DNA of 17,495 nt from CAJCIY01 sp036379355 (lineage in GTDB: Bacteria; Actinomycetota; Actinomycetes; Mycobacteriales; CAJCIY01): the NCBI GenBank assembly GCA_036379355.1, contig DASVGV010000161.1:1-17495 (forward strand), written 5' to 3'. A program made the translations under genes and the position numbers. Positions within the stretch are counted from its first letter, which is position 1. Every line of letters begins with the position of its first letter. Below are positions 6,566 to 14,389 of the stretch, piece by piece. The notes under the pieces are model-generated. The model saw only the letters and a list, made by a program, of their open reading frames with translations. It was not told the DNA's origin and ran no database searches.

Positions 6566-7278
6566 CGGGGCTCCTCGATCAGCACCTCGTCGGGCCGGAC
6601 CAGCCGCTCCAGCACGTGCGGCGGCAGGATCGGCGCGTCCCCCGTCAGCTGCGAGGCAAAGGCGGCCACGGCGCGCTCCTTGTCCCGCCTGCCGGCGTCG
6701 CCGAGGTGGATGCGAAACGCCCGATCGAGCGGCAGGTCGTCGTCGACGGCCCAGTGCCAGGCCCACACGAGGTACGACAGGCGCCGGCCCGGCAGTCGTG
6801 CCGCGGCACGGCCGGTCGCGTCGTGGTCGGGGTGGCCGTCGCGGTCCCAGGGCGCTAGCAGCAGGTCGGCCTCCGTGACCAGCGGACGAGTCAGCGACAC
6901 GACGTCCTCGTCCTGGACGGATCCGTCCGGCAGACCCAGGCGGTGGACGGTCGCGTCCTCCAAGCTCAGGTAGCCCAGCGCATCCGCACGTTCGTGAACG
7001 CGTCGATCCCGCAGCTCGGCGGCGCGACCCGGATGGCTGCTCTCGCCGTCCGTCACCGCGACGACGTGCACCTCGGCCCCGGCCTGGGCCAGGACGGCGA
7101 GGGTGCCCCCGCAACCGAGGACCTCGTCGTCGGGGTGCGGCGCGAGTACGACGACACGTGGCCGGCCCGCGGCCAGGTCCGAGGCCCGCCGCGCGGGGAG
7201 ACGGCCCGGCACACCAACCCGCAGCCAGAAGCTCTCGGGGGTCCCGCGTCCGGTGAGGTCGGGCCGGGGGATGGTCAC
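6562..7278 (-). CDS. PIG-L family (LmbE-like) N-deacetylase
   Basis: A 238-residue protein from GTG 7276-7278, which overlaps the preceding stop by 4 bases. The zinc-binding signature APHPDDEVLGCGG (46-58, with PHPDDE at 47-52) and the second histidine motif HPDHDATG (149-156) are intact, so zinc and the catalytic Asp are kept. This family removes N-acetyl groups from GlcNAc-containing compounds (MshB in mycothiol synthesis, PIG-L in GPI anchors, antibiotic enzymes). The rest does not resemble MshB closely enough to call it such. In this operon it probably uncovers an amine that the methyltransferase or glycosyltransferase handles. Confidence 0.87.
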   Translation of the reverse strand: MTIPRPDLTGRGTPESFWLRVGVPGRLPARRASDLAAGRPRVVVLAPHPDDEVLGCGGTLAVLAQAGAEVHVVAVTDGESSHPGRAAELRDRRVHERADALGYLSLEDATVHRLGLPDGSVQDEDVVSLTRPLVTEADLLLAPWDRDGHPDHDATGRAAARLPGRRLSYLVWAWHWAVDDDLPLDRAFRIHLGDAGRRDKERAVAAFASQLTGDAPILPPHVLERLVRPDEVLIEEPR

Positions 7279-8249
7279 AGCGACCAGTCCGGATCGGAGG
7301 CCGCCACGTCGCCGCCCAGCACCTCCAGATCGCGCTCGGCGTGGTCCTGGCGCACGTAGACCTCCAGGTCGGCGACCCGTTGGGCGTGATCCGCGTCCGT
7401 CGCGAGCGGTGCCGGTCCCAGGGCGCGCCCCACCCGGGTCGCGACCGCCGCGGCGACGTCCGCGACGGTCGCCCGCACGCGGCGGGCCACGCGCGCGTGA
7501 TCGTCCTTGGGGTACGTGTCGACGGCGTCCGCGGCGGCACGCAACGTGTCGCGGGCCGCACCGAGCAGGACGTCCACGCCGCCGAGGTGAGCGGCCGCGT
7601 GTACGTCGTCGGGGTGACGGGAGACCCTCTGCCACAGGGGTTCTGCCAGATGCGCCGCTCCGCCGTACCAGCAGGCGGCGACCCCGATCCCACCGACCCA
7701 GAAGCCGGGGCGCGTCAGGTAGGCCCCCGGCTCACCGACCACGGTGGCCGCGACCGCGGTGAACTCGACGGTGCGGGTGTCCGCCCGCTGCATGCCCGCG
7801 GACGCCCAGCGGTCGGGCTCGGCGACCACGCCGGGCTGGTCGAGCGCGACGCGGCACAGGACCCCCTCCTCTCCGCGCCGTGCGGTCACCAGAGCATGGG
7901 TCAGCAGCGTCGCCCCGGAGCACCAGGCCTTCCGCCCGGACAGGCGTACCTCCGTACCTTCTCCCTCGGCCGTGACGGTCGCGGACGGCATCTCCGCGGC
8001 CCACACGCCGTAGCGCTCGCCGGCGGCGGCCGGGGGACCGCCGAGCTCGGCGAGGATGGCCACCGCGTCCGCATGAGCCTCGACCAGACGCGCGAGCACC
8101 AGGTCCCGCCAGCCCAGACGTGAGAGCGCCGACCACCGTGTGCGCGTGTTCCCACCCGCCGGCAGCGGCCACGTCGACGCTTCTCGGCACAGCGCATCGA
8201 GGGCGGGCCGGTCGAGCGCGGTGGCGGGATCCGGCGCGGAGGCAGTCAT
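7275..8249 (-). CDS. short acyl-CoA-dehydrogenase-like protein
   Basis: A 324-residue protein, shorter than the usual 380-400 of acyl-CoA dehydrogenases. The middle beta-domain pattern is visible, VRLSGRKAWCSGATLLTHALV (101-121), as is the helical C-terminal domain with TDADHAQRVADLEVYVRQDHAERDLEVLG. The N-terminal helical domain is reduced (LPAGGNTRTRWSALSRLGWRDLVLARLVEAHADAVAILAELGG split over about 29-71) and I cannot see the usual catalytic Glu. It likely binds flavin, but the substrate may not be an acyl-CoA. ATG 8247-8249 is chosen; another ATG at 8283-8285 would add 12 residues with no better ribosome binding site. First gene of the PIG-L/methyltransferase/GT2 operon. Confidence 0.78.
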   Translation of the reverse strand: MTASAPDPATALDRPALDALCREASTWPLPAGGNTRTRWSALSRLGWRDLVLARLVEAHADAVAILAELGGPPAAAGERYGVWAAEMPSATVTAEGEGTEVRLSGRKAWCSGATLLTHALVTARRGEEGVLCRVALDQPGVVAEPDRWASAGMQRADTRTVEFTAVAATVVGEPGAYLTRPGFWVGGIGVAACWYGGAAHLAEPLWQRVSRHPDDVHAAAHLGGVDVLLGAARDTLRAAADAVDTYPKDDHARVARRVRATVADVAAAVATRVGRALGPAPLATDADHAQRVADLEVYVRQDHAERDLEVLGGDVAASDPDWSL

Positions 8250-8373
8250 TCCGCCGCTCTGCCCCAACAGGATTGCTTTAGCCATGCGTACGAGGTCACG
8301 GCCGGGGTAGGCGCAGGGGCGACCCCGTCGACTCCCTGACGGACAACTTCCCGAACGACAAGGACAACCCGCC

Positions 8374-8904
8374 GTGGCCAACCAGTTCGCACTCGACATC
8401 GAGAAGATCCGCGCGGATGCCCGCGGATCCTGGGGGAAGGGCCCGGTGACCGCCAACTACGGCCGCGACCTCAGTGCGGTCATCGAGATGCTCAACCAGG
8501 TGGTCGCCACCGAAATCGTCTGCTGGCTCCGGTACACCCAGCACTCCATCGTGGCGACCGGCATCGACCGGGCCCAGGTGGCTGCGGAGTTCAGCGAGCA
8601 CGCGGCCGAGGAGCGCGTCCACATGGAGCGGGCGGCCGAGCGCATCAGCGAGCTCGGCGGCCAACCGGACCTCTCGCCGGACGCGCTCAAGAAGTCGCAC
8701 ACCGACTACGTGATCGCCGACGAGTCCGACCTGAAGAAGATGCTCGAAGAGAACTTGGTGGCCGAGCGGATCGTCATCTCCTCCTACCAGGAGATGATCC
8801 GCTGGCTCGGCGACGGTGACCCCACCACCCGGCGGCTGATGGAGTCGATCCTCGAGGAGGAGGAGGAGCACGCCGACGACCTGCTGGACCTGCTCGGCGG
8901 CTGA
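8374..8904 (+). CDS. ferritin-like (bacterioferritin/Dps-type) protein
   Basis: A 176-residue four-helix protein. Probable di-iron ligands are E47 (VVATEIVCWLRYTQH), E80 and H83 (AAEERVHMERA), a Glu near 126-131 (EENLVAERIVISSYQEM) and the EEEEEH run at 161-166, in the order typical of ferritin-like carboxylate proteins. Such proteins oxidise and store iron or protect DNA from peroxide damage; the N-terminal ~30-residue extension (FALDIEKIRADARGSW) is typical of the actinobacterial ferritin-like group seen as 'bacterioferritin'. GTG 8374 has AAGGA (8360-8364) 9 bases upstream. It is divergent from the PIG-L operon and not obviously linked to the fur-like gene 7 kb away. Confidence 0.85.
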   Translation: MANQFALDIEKIRADARGSWGKGPVTANYGRDLSAVIEMLNQVVATEIVCWLRYTQHSIVATGIDRAQVAAEFSEHAAEERVHMERAAERISELGGQPDLSPDALKKSHTDYVIADESDLKKMLEENLVAERIVISSYQEMIRWLGDGDPTTRRLMESILEEEEEHADDLLDLLGG

Positions 8905-8924
8905 GCCGTCCGGTCAGGCGCGTT

Positions 8925-8937
8925 CCGGTCAGACCGG
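8925..8937. terminator. short dyad at a convergent gene end
   Basis: CCGGT-CAG-ACCGG forms a 5-bp stem with a 3-base loop and contains the stop codon of the minus-strand Rieske gene. It is preceded by a second copy of CCGGTCAG (8910-8917). It lies just after the ferritin-like stop. No T-tract; a weak call. Confidence 0.25.
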
Positions 8938-9789
8938 GTTGGTGCGCAGGCTCCGCTCCTCGGCGCGGCGGACCTCGACGCGCCCGTCGACCTCGCGGAC
9001 CTCGTAAGCCGGTTGAGGCCGGGTCGCCGGCCCTCGCCGGACGGCGCCGGTCGTGAGGTCGAACCGGCTGCCGTGCCAGGGGCACTCCACGCAGCCGTCC
9101 ACGAGCGACCCGTCGGCGAGGCCGCCGCCGCGATGGGTGCACCGGTTCTCCAGAGCGAGCAGCCGGCCGCCGGCGCGGGTCAGGACGAGGGTCACGTCGC
9201 CGGCGCCGACCTCGTGCAGGCCGTCCGTGATGTCCGCGGACCGCGCGACGGGCGTCCATTCGGTGGGGCCGCTCCTGAACGCGGTCGTATCGACGCCCAC
9301 TCCCAGTGCATACGCCAGGTGGCCGCCGAGCCAGCCCCCGAGCCCGATCAGCGACAGGCCGACGGCGCCCGCGGCCCGGCCGCGCCGACCGCGGCGGCGT
9401 TGCAGCCAGGACATGCCGTACGCGGCGATGCCCAGCGCGTTCGTCGCGGCATGGACCAGGCCGACGCGCCTCTCGGCGCCCTCGGTGTCCGCCCAGTCCG
9501 ACCAGCCGGCGACCGCGGCCGGGGCGGCGGTGAGCACGCCGACGCCGACGAGCCGGCGGGCGGCAGTCGGCTCGCCCCAGGCGTCCAGGACCGCAGAGCT
9601 GAGGAAGGCGCCGGCGGGCGCGAGTACCGCCGCCGGGTGCAGCGGATGGCCGAGGGCCGTCCCGCTCGCGGCATCGCGCACCACCGGCGGTCGGAGCACC
9701 GACGACCAGAAGCCGGCCACCGGCCCCGCCAGCCGGTCGAGCGAGGAGGACTGTTCGAGGACCGCGCTGATGCGCTCGAGGACAGGCAT
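8929..9789 (-). CDS. DUF2231 membrane domain fused to Rieske [2Fe-2S] domain
   Basis: A 286-residue protein. The N-terminal half is a DUF2231-type membrane domain: GHPLHPA (47-53) is its hallmark, with hydrophobic segments near 54-70, 83-97, 112-127 and 139-163. The C-terminal half is a Rieske domain with both cluster motifs intact, C217-T-H219 and C236-P-W-H239 (ENRCTHRGG and ECPWHGSRF). It probably passes electrons at the inner face of the membrane; the partner is unknown. The arrangement is known in actinobacteria. ATG 9787-9789 starts 28 bases after the LysR stop on the same strand, so the two may be co-transcribed. Confidence 0.87.
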   Translation of the reverse strand: MPVLERISAVLEQSSSLDRLAGPVAGFWSSVLRPPVVRDAASGTALGHPLHPAAVLAPAGAFLSSAVLDAWGEPTAARRLVGVGVLTAAPAAVAGWSDWADTEGAERRVGLVHAATNALGIAAYGMSWLQRRRGRRGRAAGAVGLSLIGLGGWLGGHLAYALGVGVDTTAFRSGPTEWTPVARSADITDGLHEVGAGDVTLVLTRAGGRLLALENRCTHRGGGLADGSLVDGCVECPWHGSRFDLTTGAVRRGPATRPQPAYEVREVDGRVEVRRAEERSLRTNPV

Positions 9790-9817
9790 GTGCGCCGCCT
9801 ACCCGGACCGCAAAGCC

Positions 9818-10726
9818 TCAGACGTTCTCGGCGGTGGCGCCCGGATACGCGGGCTCGTCCGCGTCGAGCAGTGCGATGAGCGCGCGCGCCGCGGGGTTGC
9901 GGGGGCCGGATGCTCGGGACACCAGAGCCAGGTGGCGGGTCGGCGCGCGCGGCGCGATCGCGAGCCGTGCCAGGCCGCTCGCGCCGGCAATCGGGGTCGG
10001 CACGATCGCCACCCCCAGGCCGTGACCCACGAGCGACAGGACCTGGTCCATCTGGCTGACCCGGAAGCCGATGTGCCGCTCCAGCCCCGCGTCTCGGCAC
10101 ACCGCGGTCACCACCGTCTGCAGACCCTGTCCCGCCTGGAAGTCCACGAACGTCTCGCCGGCCAGCGCCCGCAGGCGGACCGTGGCCTGTCGGGCGAGGC
10201 GATGGTCGGGAGGTGCGATCACGGTGAGGGACTCGAGGTAGGTCCGTACCGCGGTCAGCGTTCCGGGCAGGGGCGACGCGTCCAGCGCGACGAACGCCAC
10301 GTCCAGATCTCCCTGCTGGACCGCGCCGAGCAGATCGGCAGTCGGCGCCTCCACCACGGTGACGGACACCTCCGGATAGCGGCGGTGCAGGCGCGCGAGG
10401 ACGGCGGGCACGTCCGCCGCCGTGAATGTCTGGACGACACCGACCGCCAGGGTCCCTGCGGCGAGCCCGACCACATCCGCGACCCGCCGGCGAGCGTCGG
10501 AGACCTCACCCAGGATGCGCCGGGCCGACTCGGCGAGCGCGGCTCCGGCGGGGGTCACCAGGACCTGACGGGTGGTCCGCTCGAACAGCGCCGCGCCCAG
10601 GTCGCGCTCCAGCGCCCGGATCGAGGCGCTCAACCCCGGCTGGGAGATCGCCAGCCGCTCGGCCGCACGCGTGAAGCTGCGCTCTTCGGCGACGACGAGG
10701 GCATGCTCGATCTGGCGCAGATCCAT
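9818..10726 (-). CDS. LysR-family transcriptional regulator
   Basis: A 302-residue protein of standard length. The N-terminal helix-turn-helix (1-60) reads MDLRQIEHALVVAEERSFTR, AAERLAISQPGLSASI and RALERDLGAALFERT. The effector domain follows from about 90 (GTLAVGV...). I chose ATG 10724-10726 because MDLRQ is the classic start of this family; the frame is open well upstream but only as antisense of the MFS gene. The divergent MFS exporter and the dyad between them give the usual LysR layout, in which the regulator activates the divergent gene and represses itself. The inducer is unknown. Confidence 0.9.
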   Translation of the reverse strand: MDLRQIEHALVVAEERSFTRAAERLAISQPGLSASIRALERDLGAALFERTTRQVLVTPAGAALAESARRILGEVSDARRRVADVVGLAAGTLAVGVVQTFTAADVPAVLARLHRRYPEVSVTVVEAPTADLLGAVQQGDLDVAFVALDASPLPGTLTAVRTYLESLTVIAPPDHRLARQATVRLRALAGETFVDFQAGQGLQTVVTAVCRDAGLERHIGFRVSQMDQVLSLVGHGLGVAIVPTPIAGASGLARLAIAPRAPTRHLALVSRASGPRNPAARALIALLDADEPAYPGATAENV

Positions 10727-10739
10727 TGATAGATCATCA

Positions 10740-10775
10740 CACATAGTCCAAGACACACATTCGATTGGACATGTG
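10740..10775. promoter_or_regulatory. inverted repeat in the LysR/MFS divergent intergenic region (putative operator)
   Basis: CACATAGTCCAA (10740-10751) is matched in inverse orientation by TTGGACATGTG (10765-10775); the arms differ only by one extra base in the left arm, with 13 bases between. A second small dyad, TGAT-AGATC-ATCA (10727-10739), adjoins the LysR start. Arm length and position suit a LysR-type binding site between divergent genes. The repeat is seen; binding is inferred. Confidence 0.5.
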
Positions 10776-10798
10776 AGTTTTCGCGCACCAGCATCGAG

Positions 10799-12139
10799 GT
10801 GGTGAGCAGCTGCCCCCGGATGAGTGCCCGCCTCGTCCTCGTCCTGGCGCTCGCTTCCGGGGTCGTCGTGGCGAACAGCTACTACGCCCAGCCGCTCGTC
10901 GACGTCATCGCCCGCAGCCTGCACGCGTCGAGCACCGAGGTGGGCCTGGTCGTGACGGCAAGCCAGATCGGGTACGCGGTGGGGCTGGGCCTGCTCGTGC
11001 CGCTCGGCGACCTCGTCGAACGCCGGCGCCTGCTGCAGGCCGTCCTCGCCGGGACCACGCTCTGCCTGGTCGGCATGGCGCTGGCCCCCACCTGGCAGAT
11101 CCTCGGCATCGCCGCCCTGCTGGTGGGCGTCACCTCGGTCGTCGGCCAGGTGCTCGTCCCGCTCGCGGCCACCCTGGCCGGGCAGGACGAGCAGGGCCGC
11201 GTCATCGGGAACGTCATGACCGGCCTGCTCCTCGGCATCCTGCTGTCGCGGGTCGTCGCGGGCTTCGTCGCCGACCTCGCCGGCTGGCGAGCGATGTTCT
11301 GGATCGCCGCCGGTCTCATGCTCGCGATCGCCCTCCTGCTCCGGCGTGAGCTGCCGGCGGTGCCGCCGACCACCCGCGTCCGCTACCGCGCCCTGCTCGG
11401 CTCGGTCCTCCGCCTGGTCGCGGAGGAGCCGGTCCTGCGCTCGCGGATGGCGTACGGCGCGGCGACGTACGCGTCGTTCGGCGTCTTCTGGACGAGCGTC
11501 GGCTTCCTGCTGGCCGCCCCTCCTTACGGATGGTCGGACGCACGCATCGGGCTGTTCACCCTGCTCGGCGTGGCCGGGGCGCTCGCGGCACGGGTCGCCG
11601 GCCGGCTCGCGGACCGCGGCTGGGCGCGCCTGCAGACCGGGGCATTCGTGGCGGCGACGGCCGCGAGCTTCGTTCTCCTCGCCGCGGGCGGAACCCACGT
11701 CGCCGCTCTCGCAGCCGGTACGGCGCTGCTGGAACTGGGCATCCAGGGCACGCATATCAGCAACCAGAGCCTGTTCTACCCCCTGCGGCCGGATGCGCGC
11801 AGCCGCCTGAACACCGCGTACATGACCTCGTACTTCGCCGCCGGGTCGCTCGGGAGCGCACTGTCCGCGGTCGTCTACGCGCGTGCCGGCTGGACCGGCG
11901 TCTGCCTCCTCGGCGCGGCCTTCCCGCTGGTCGGCCTGCTGCTGTGGGTCGGCGAGCGGATCCGGAACCGGCGCGATGCTGGTCGCCGGACAGCCGGCGA
12001 GCCCCTAGGTTGGGCGGGTGCTGCACGCCCCGACGGCGGTGACCGCGTCCGCGACCAGGACGCCCGTGCGGCGGCCCTTCTGGCCGTTCGAGGTCCTGCT
12101 GCTCGGCGCCTTCTACGTGGCGTACGCCTGGATCCGTGA
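10799..12139 (+). CDS. MFS transporter (drug/arabinose-efflux type)
   Basis: A 446-residue reading frame with 12 predicted membrane segments within the first ~390 residues. N-terminal ANSYYAQPLVDVIARSLHAS, TEVGLVVTASQIGYAVGLGL and PLGDLVERRRLL (the loop 2-3 motif, here GDLVERR) place it with bacterial MFS exporters usually found divergent from LysR regulators. Start is uncertain: GTG 10799, GTG 10802 or ATG 10820; the ATG gives MSARLVLVLAL and has a GGTGGTGAG stretch about 12 bases before it. The last ~55 residues (from about RNRRDAGRRTAGEP) are hydrophilic, arginine-rich and unlike the family; they overlap the following gene by 122 bases. The true C-terminus may have been altered by a frameshift (see findings). 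Confidence 0.85.
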   Translation: MVSSCPRMSARLVLVLALASGVVVANSYYAQPLVDVIARSLHASSTEVGLVVTASQIGYAVGLGLLVPLGDLVERRRLLQAVLAGTTLCLVGMALAPTWQILGIAALLVGVTSVVGQVLVPLAATLAGQDEQGRVIGNVMTGLLLGILLSRVVAGFVADLAGWRAMFWIAAGLMLAIALLLRRELPAVPPTTRVRYRALLGSVLRLVAEEPVLRSRMAYGAATYASFGVFWTSVGFLLAAPPYGWSDARIGLFTLLGVAGALAARVAGRLADRGWARLQTGAFVAATAASFVLLAAGGTHVAALAAGTALLELGIQGTHISNQSLFYPLRPDARSRLNTAYMTSYFAAGSLGSALSAVVYARAGWTGVCLLGAAFPLVGLLLWVGERIRNRRDAGRRTAGEPLGWAGAARPDGGDRVRDQDARAAALLAVRGPAARRLLRGVRLDP

Positions 12140-12809
12140 CGAGCACGGTCGCGATGTGGCCGGCTCGCACGAGCAGCGGGTCGCGTTCGCGCACGCGCGA
12201 GCCGTGCTGTCGACCGAGCACCGCCTGCACCTGGACCCGGAGCACTACTTTCAGACGCTGCTGCCCCGGCACGGCTTCCCGGTCCACCTCGTCAACGGGT
12301 TCTACCTGCTCGCCCACGTGACCGTGACCGTGGCGGTCCTGGTCTTCCTGCTGTGGCGGCGACCGGCGCTGTACCGCCGCTGCCGTAACGCGCTGATGAT
12401 CATCTCGGCCGTCTCGCTCGCGCTGTTCGCGCTCTACCCGACCGCACCGCCCCGCCTGCTGCCGGCGGCACACATCCACGACACGCTGGTGGCCGGGGGC
12501 TGGTGGTCGCTGAACCACGGCGGGATCGAGCGCATCGCCGACCCGTACGCGGCCATGCCGTCGCTGCACCTCGGCTGGTCCACCTGGGTCGCCCTGTCGC
12601 TCGCCGCGTCGTTCGCCCCCACCTGGCGCCGCTGGCTGCTCGCGCTCTATCCCCTGGCCGTCACGTGGGTCGTCCTGACGACCGGCGCGCACTGGTTCCT
12701 CGACACGGTGGCCGGCGCGGCGCTCGCGGTCGTCGGGTGGGTGGCTGCCGGGTTGGCGACCCGTGGTAGGCACAGGCTTCCGATCCCCCGACGAGGAGGC
12801 ACTCCGTGA
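12018..12809 (+). CDS. PAP2-superfamily membrane protein (inositolphosphotransferase-like)
   Basis: A 263-residue integral membrane protein. Phosphatase-superfamily motifs are present in order: YPTAPPRL (140-147), AMPSLHLGW (179-187, His184) and AHWFLDTVAG (224-233, His225 and Asp229). The PTAPPRL and MPSLH forms match the actinobacterial/fungal inositol phosphorylceramide synthase-like branch of PAP2 rather than small PAP2 phosphatases. It would move or remove a lipid-linked phosphate group at the membrane; substrate unknown. GTG 12018 is the most upstream start that keeps the first membrane segment (FEVLLLGAFYVAYAWI); TAG 12006-12008 bounds the frame. No clear ribosome binding site. Its stop overlaps the next GTG by 4 bases. 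Confidence 0.83.
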   Translation: MLHAPTAVTASATRTPVRRPFWPFEVLLLGAFYVAYAWIRDEHGRDVAGSHEQRVAFAHARAVLSTEHRLHLDPEHYFQTLLPRHGFPVHLVNGFYLLAHVTVTVAVLVFLLWRRPALYRRCRNALMIISAVSLALFALYPTAPPRLLPAAHIHDTLVAGGWWSLNHGGIERIADPYAAMPSLHLGWSTWVALSLAASFAPTWRRWLLALYPLAVTWVVLTTGAHWFLDTVAGAALAVVGWVAAGLATRGRHRLPIPRRGGTP

Positions 12810-13762
12810 CGCTGCAGAGGTACGGCATGACGGTCCCGCTGGACGGGATCCCGCTGGCCGACCAGGCCGAGGTGGCGCGCGAGCTCGCCGGCCTGGGCTA
12901 CACCGACCTGTGGTCGTCGGAGGCCATGGGCGCGGACGCGTTCACGCCGCTCGCCGTCGCCGCCACCGCCGAACCGACGCTGCGGCTGGGGACCGCGATC
13001 GTCCCGGCGTACACGCGCGGGCCGGCGTGCCTCGCGCAGAGCGCGGCGACCCTCGCCGCCACCGCGCCCGGGCGGTTCGTCCTCGGGGTCGGTTCCTCGT
13101 CGCAGCTGATCGTGGAGGGCTGGAACGACAAGGAGTTCACCGAGCCGTACAAGCGCACGCGGGACGTCGTCCGGTTCCTGCACAAGGCGTTCGCCGGCGA
13201 GCGGGTCGACGAGGAGTTCGACACGTTCCGTGTCAGCGGCTTCCGGCTCGGGGTACGGATGCCCGAGCCGCCCTCGATCGTGGTCGCGGCCCTGCGCAGC
13301 GGCATGCTGAAGCTCGCCGGCCGCGAGTCCGACGGGGCGATCGTGAACTGGCTGTCGGCCGACGACGTCCGTACGGTCGCGCCGCTGGTCGGGGAGGGCA
13401 AGGAGGTCGTCGCGCGAATCTTTGTCATGCCGACGACCGACGTGGACGCGGCCCGCGCGGTGGGCCGGCGCATGATCACGGCGTACCTCAACGTGCCCGT
13501 CTACGCCGAGTTCCACCGGTGGCTGGGCCGCGAGGACGACCTCGCGCCGATGTGGAAGCTGTGGTCGGACGGGGACCGCAAGGGCGCACTCGACGCGGTC
13601 CCGGACCACCTCGTCGACGCGCTGATCCTGCACGGCTCACCCGACGAGTGCCGCGAGAAGGTGCAGGCGTACGTCGAGAACGGGATCACCTGCCCGGTGC
13701 TCGCGATGGTCCCGGTGGGAGAGGACCCCCGCGTCACGGCCCGGTCGCTGGCGCCGCGCTAG
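12806..13762 (+). CDS. LLM-class F420-dependent oxidoreductase
   Basis: A 318-residue TIM-barrel flavin/F420 enzyme of the luciferase-like family. LGYTDLWSSEAMGADAFTPL (30-49), RLGTAIVPAYTRGP (about 80-93) and FVLGVGSSSQLIVEGWN are the usual family landmarks; the overall pattern resembles the Rv3093c-type F420 group. It would carry out hydride transfer with reduced F420 on an unknown substrate. GTG 12806 has an excellent GAGGAGG site (12793-12799) and overlaps the PAP2 stop by 4 bases, so the two are co-translated. Its TAG stop abuts the stop of the convergent GNAT gene with no spacer. Confidence 0.88.
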   Translation: MTLQRYGMTVPLDGIPLADQAEVARELAGLGYTDLWSSEAMGADAFTPLAVAATAEPTLRLGTAIVPAYTRGPACLAQSAATLAATAPGRFVLGVGSSSQLIVEGWNDKEFTEPYKRTRDVVRFLHKAFAGERVDEEFDTFRVSGFRLGVRMPEPPSIVVAALRSGMLKLAGRESDGAIVNWLSADDVRTVAPLVGEGKEVVARIFVMPTTDVDAARAVGRRMITAYLNVPVYAEFHRWLGREDDLAPMWKLWSDGDRKGALDAVPDHLVDALILHGSPDECREKVQAYVENGITCPVLAMVPVGEDPRVTARSLAPR

Positions 13763-14374
13763 TCAGGCGGGCTGCCGCCACAGGCACCACACGGGCGGGA
13801 TGCCCGGCAGCCGGATCTCCTCGCGAACGTCGAAGCCGAACCGTGCGTACCAGGGCACGTTCTGCTCTTTCTGCGTCTCGAGGTAGCACGGCAGCCGGTC
13901 CCGGTCGGCCCGCTCGAGGCCTGGGGTGATGAGCTCCTTGCCGTGGCCGCGGCCCTGCCGGGTGGGGTCCACCGCCAGGATGCCGAGGTACCAGTGCGGT
14001 TCGTGCGGGTGGTGCTTCTCCACCTCGAAGAACAGCCGGGTGGCAGCGATCGGCCGCCAGGCCCGCACGATCGCCGCGCCCGCCCGCAGCGTGACCATGG
14101 ACTCGCGGCGGGTGCTGCGCGGCAGGGCGTCGGGCGGGAGCCAGCCGGCGAAGCCGCGGGCGTGGTCGTTCTCGTCGGCGGCGACCCAGCACTGGCCGTT
14201 GGGCCCCAGGTCGGAGAGGTACGCGGCCATGATGCGCGGCATGAGCCGGTGCTCGTTCAGCAGGTCGCGGGCGAAGTAGTCGAACAGCGGGTCGATCGAG
14301 AAGGCCCGGGCGAGCACCCCCGTGACCTCGCGCCGGTCACGCCGCCGGTACTCGCGCAGCGCCAGGGCATCCAT
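13763..14374 (-). CDS. GNAT-family N-acetyltransferase
   Basis: A 203-residue protein with a single GNAT domain. Motif A is WYLGILAVDPTRQGRGHGKELI, with the acetyl-CoA loop Q140-G-R-G-H-G145, and the C-terminal GFDVREEIRLPG supplies the last strand. The N-terminal section (LREYRRRDRREVTGVLARAF) is also typical. Substrate unknown. ATG 14372-14374 is chosen: upstream sequence holds no better start, and the family starts with a short LREY strand. Divergent from the carrier-protein gene cluster; convergent with the LLM gene. Confidence 0.85.
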   Translation of the reverse strand: MDALALREYRRRDRREVTGVLARAFSIDPLFDYFARDLLNEHRLMPRIMAAYLSDLGPNGQCWVAADENDHARGFAGWLPPDALPRSTRRESMVTLRAGAAIVRAWRPIAATRLFFEVEKHHPHEPHWYLGILAVDPTRQGRGHGKELITPGLERADRDRLPCYLETQKEQNVPWYARFGFDVREEIRLPGIPPVWCLWRQPA

Positions 14375-14389
14375 GGCTCCGGACCCTAA

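Noticed and set aside
7279..7635. Upstream extension of the PIG-L frame
   Set aside because: Arginine/proline-rich sequence overlapping the ACAD-like gene; the GTG at 7278 gives a 4-base overlap and a normal-length protein.
6566..7693. Upstream extension of the methyltransferase frame
   Set aside because: It runs through the PIG-L and ACAD-like genes in another frame; NodS-like similarity starts exactly at MTLPPSYFDDMY.
8250..8373. SigB-type stress promoter upstream of the ferritin-like gene
   Set aside because: GGGGTAG near 8307 resembles a -10, but no GTTT-type -35 lies at 14-16 bases, so it is not supported.
10727..11755. Upstream extension of the LysR frame
   Set aside because: It is antisense to the MFS gene; MDLRQ is the normal LysR start.
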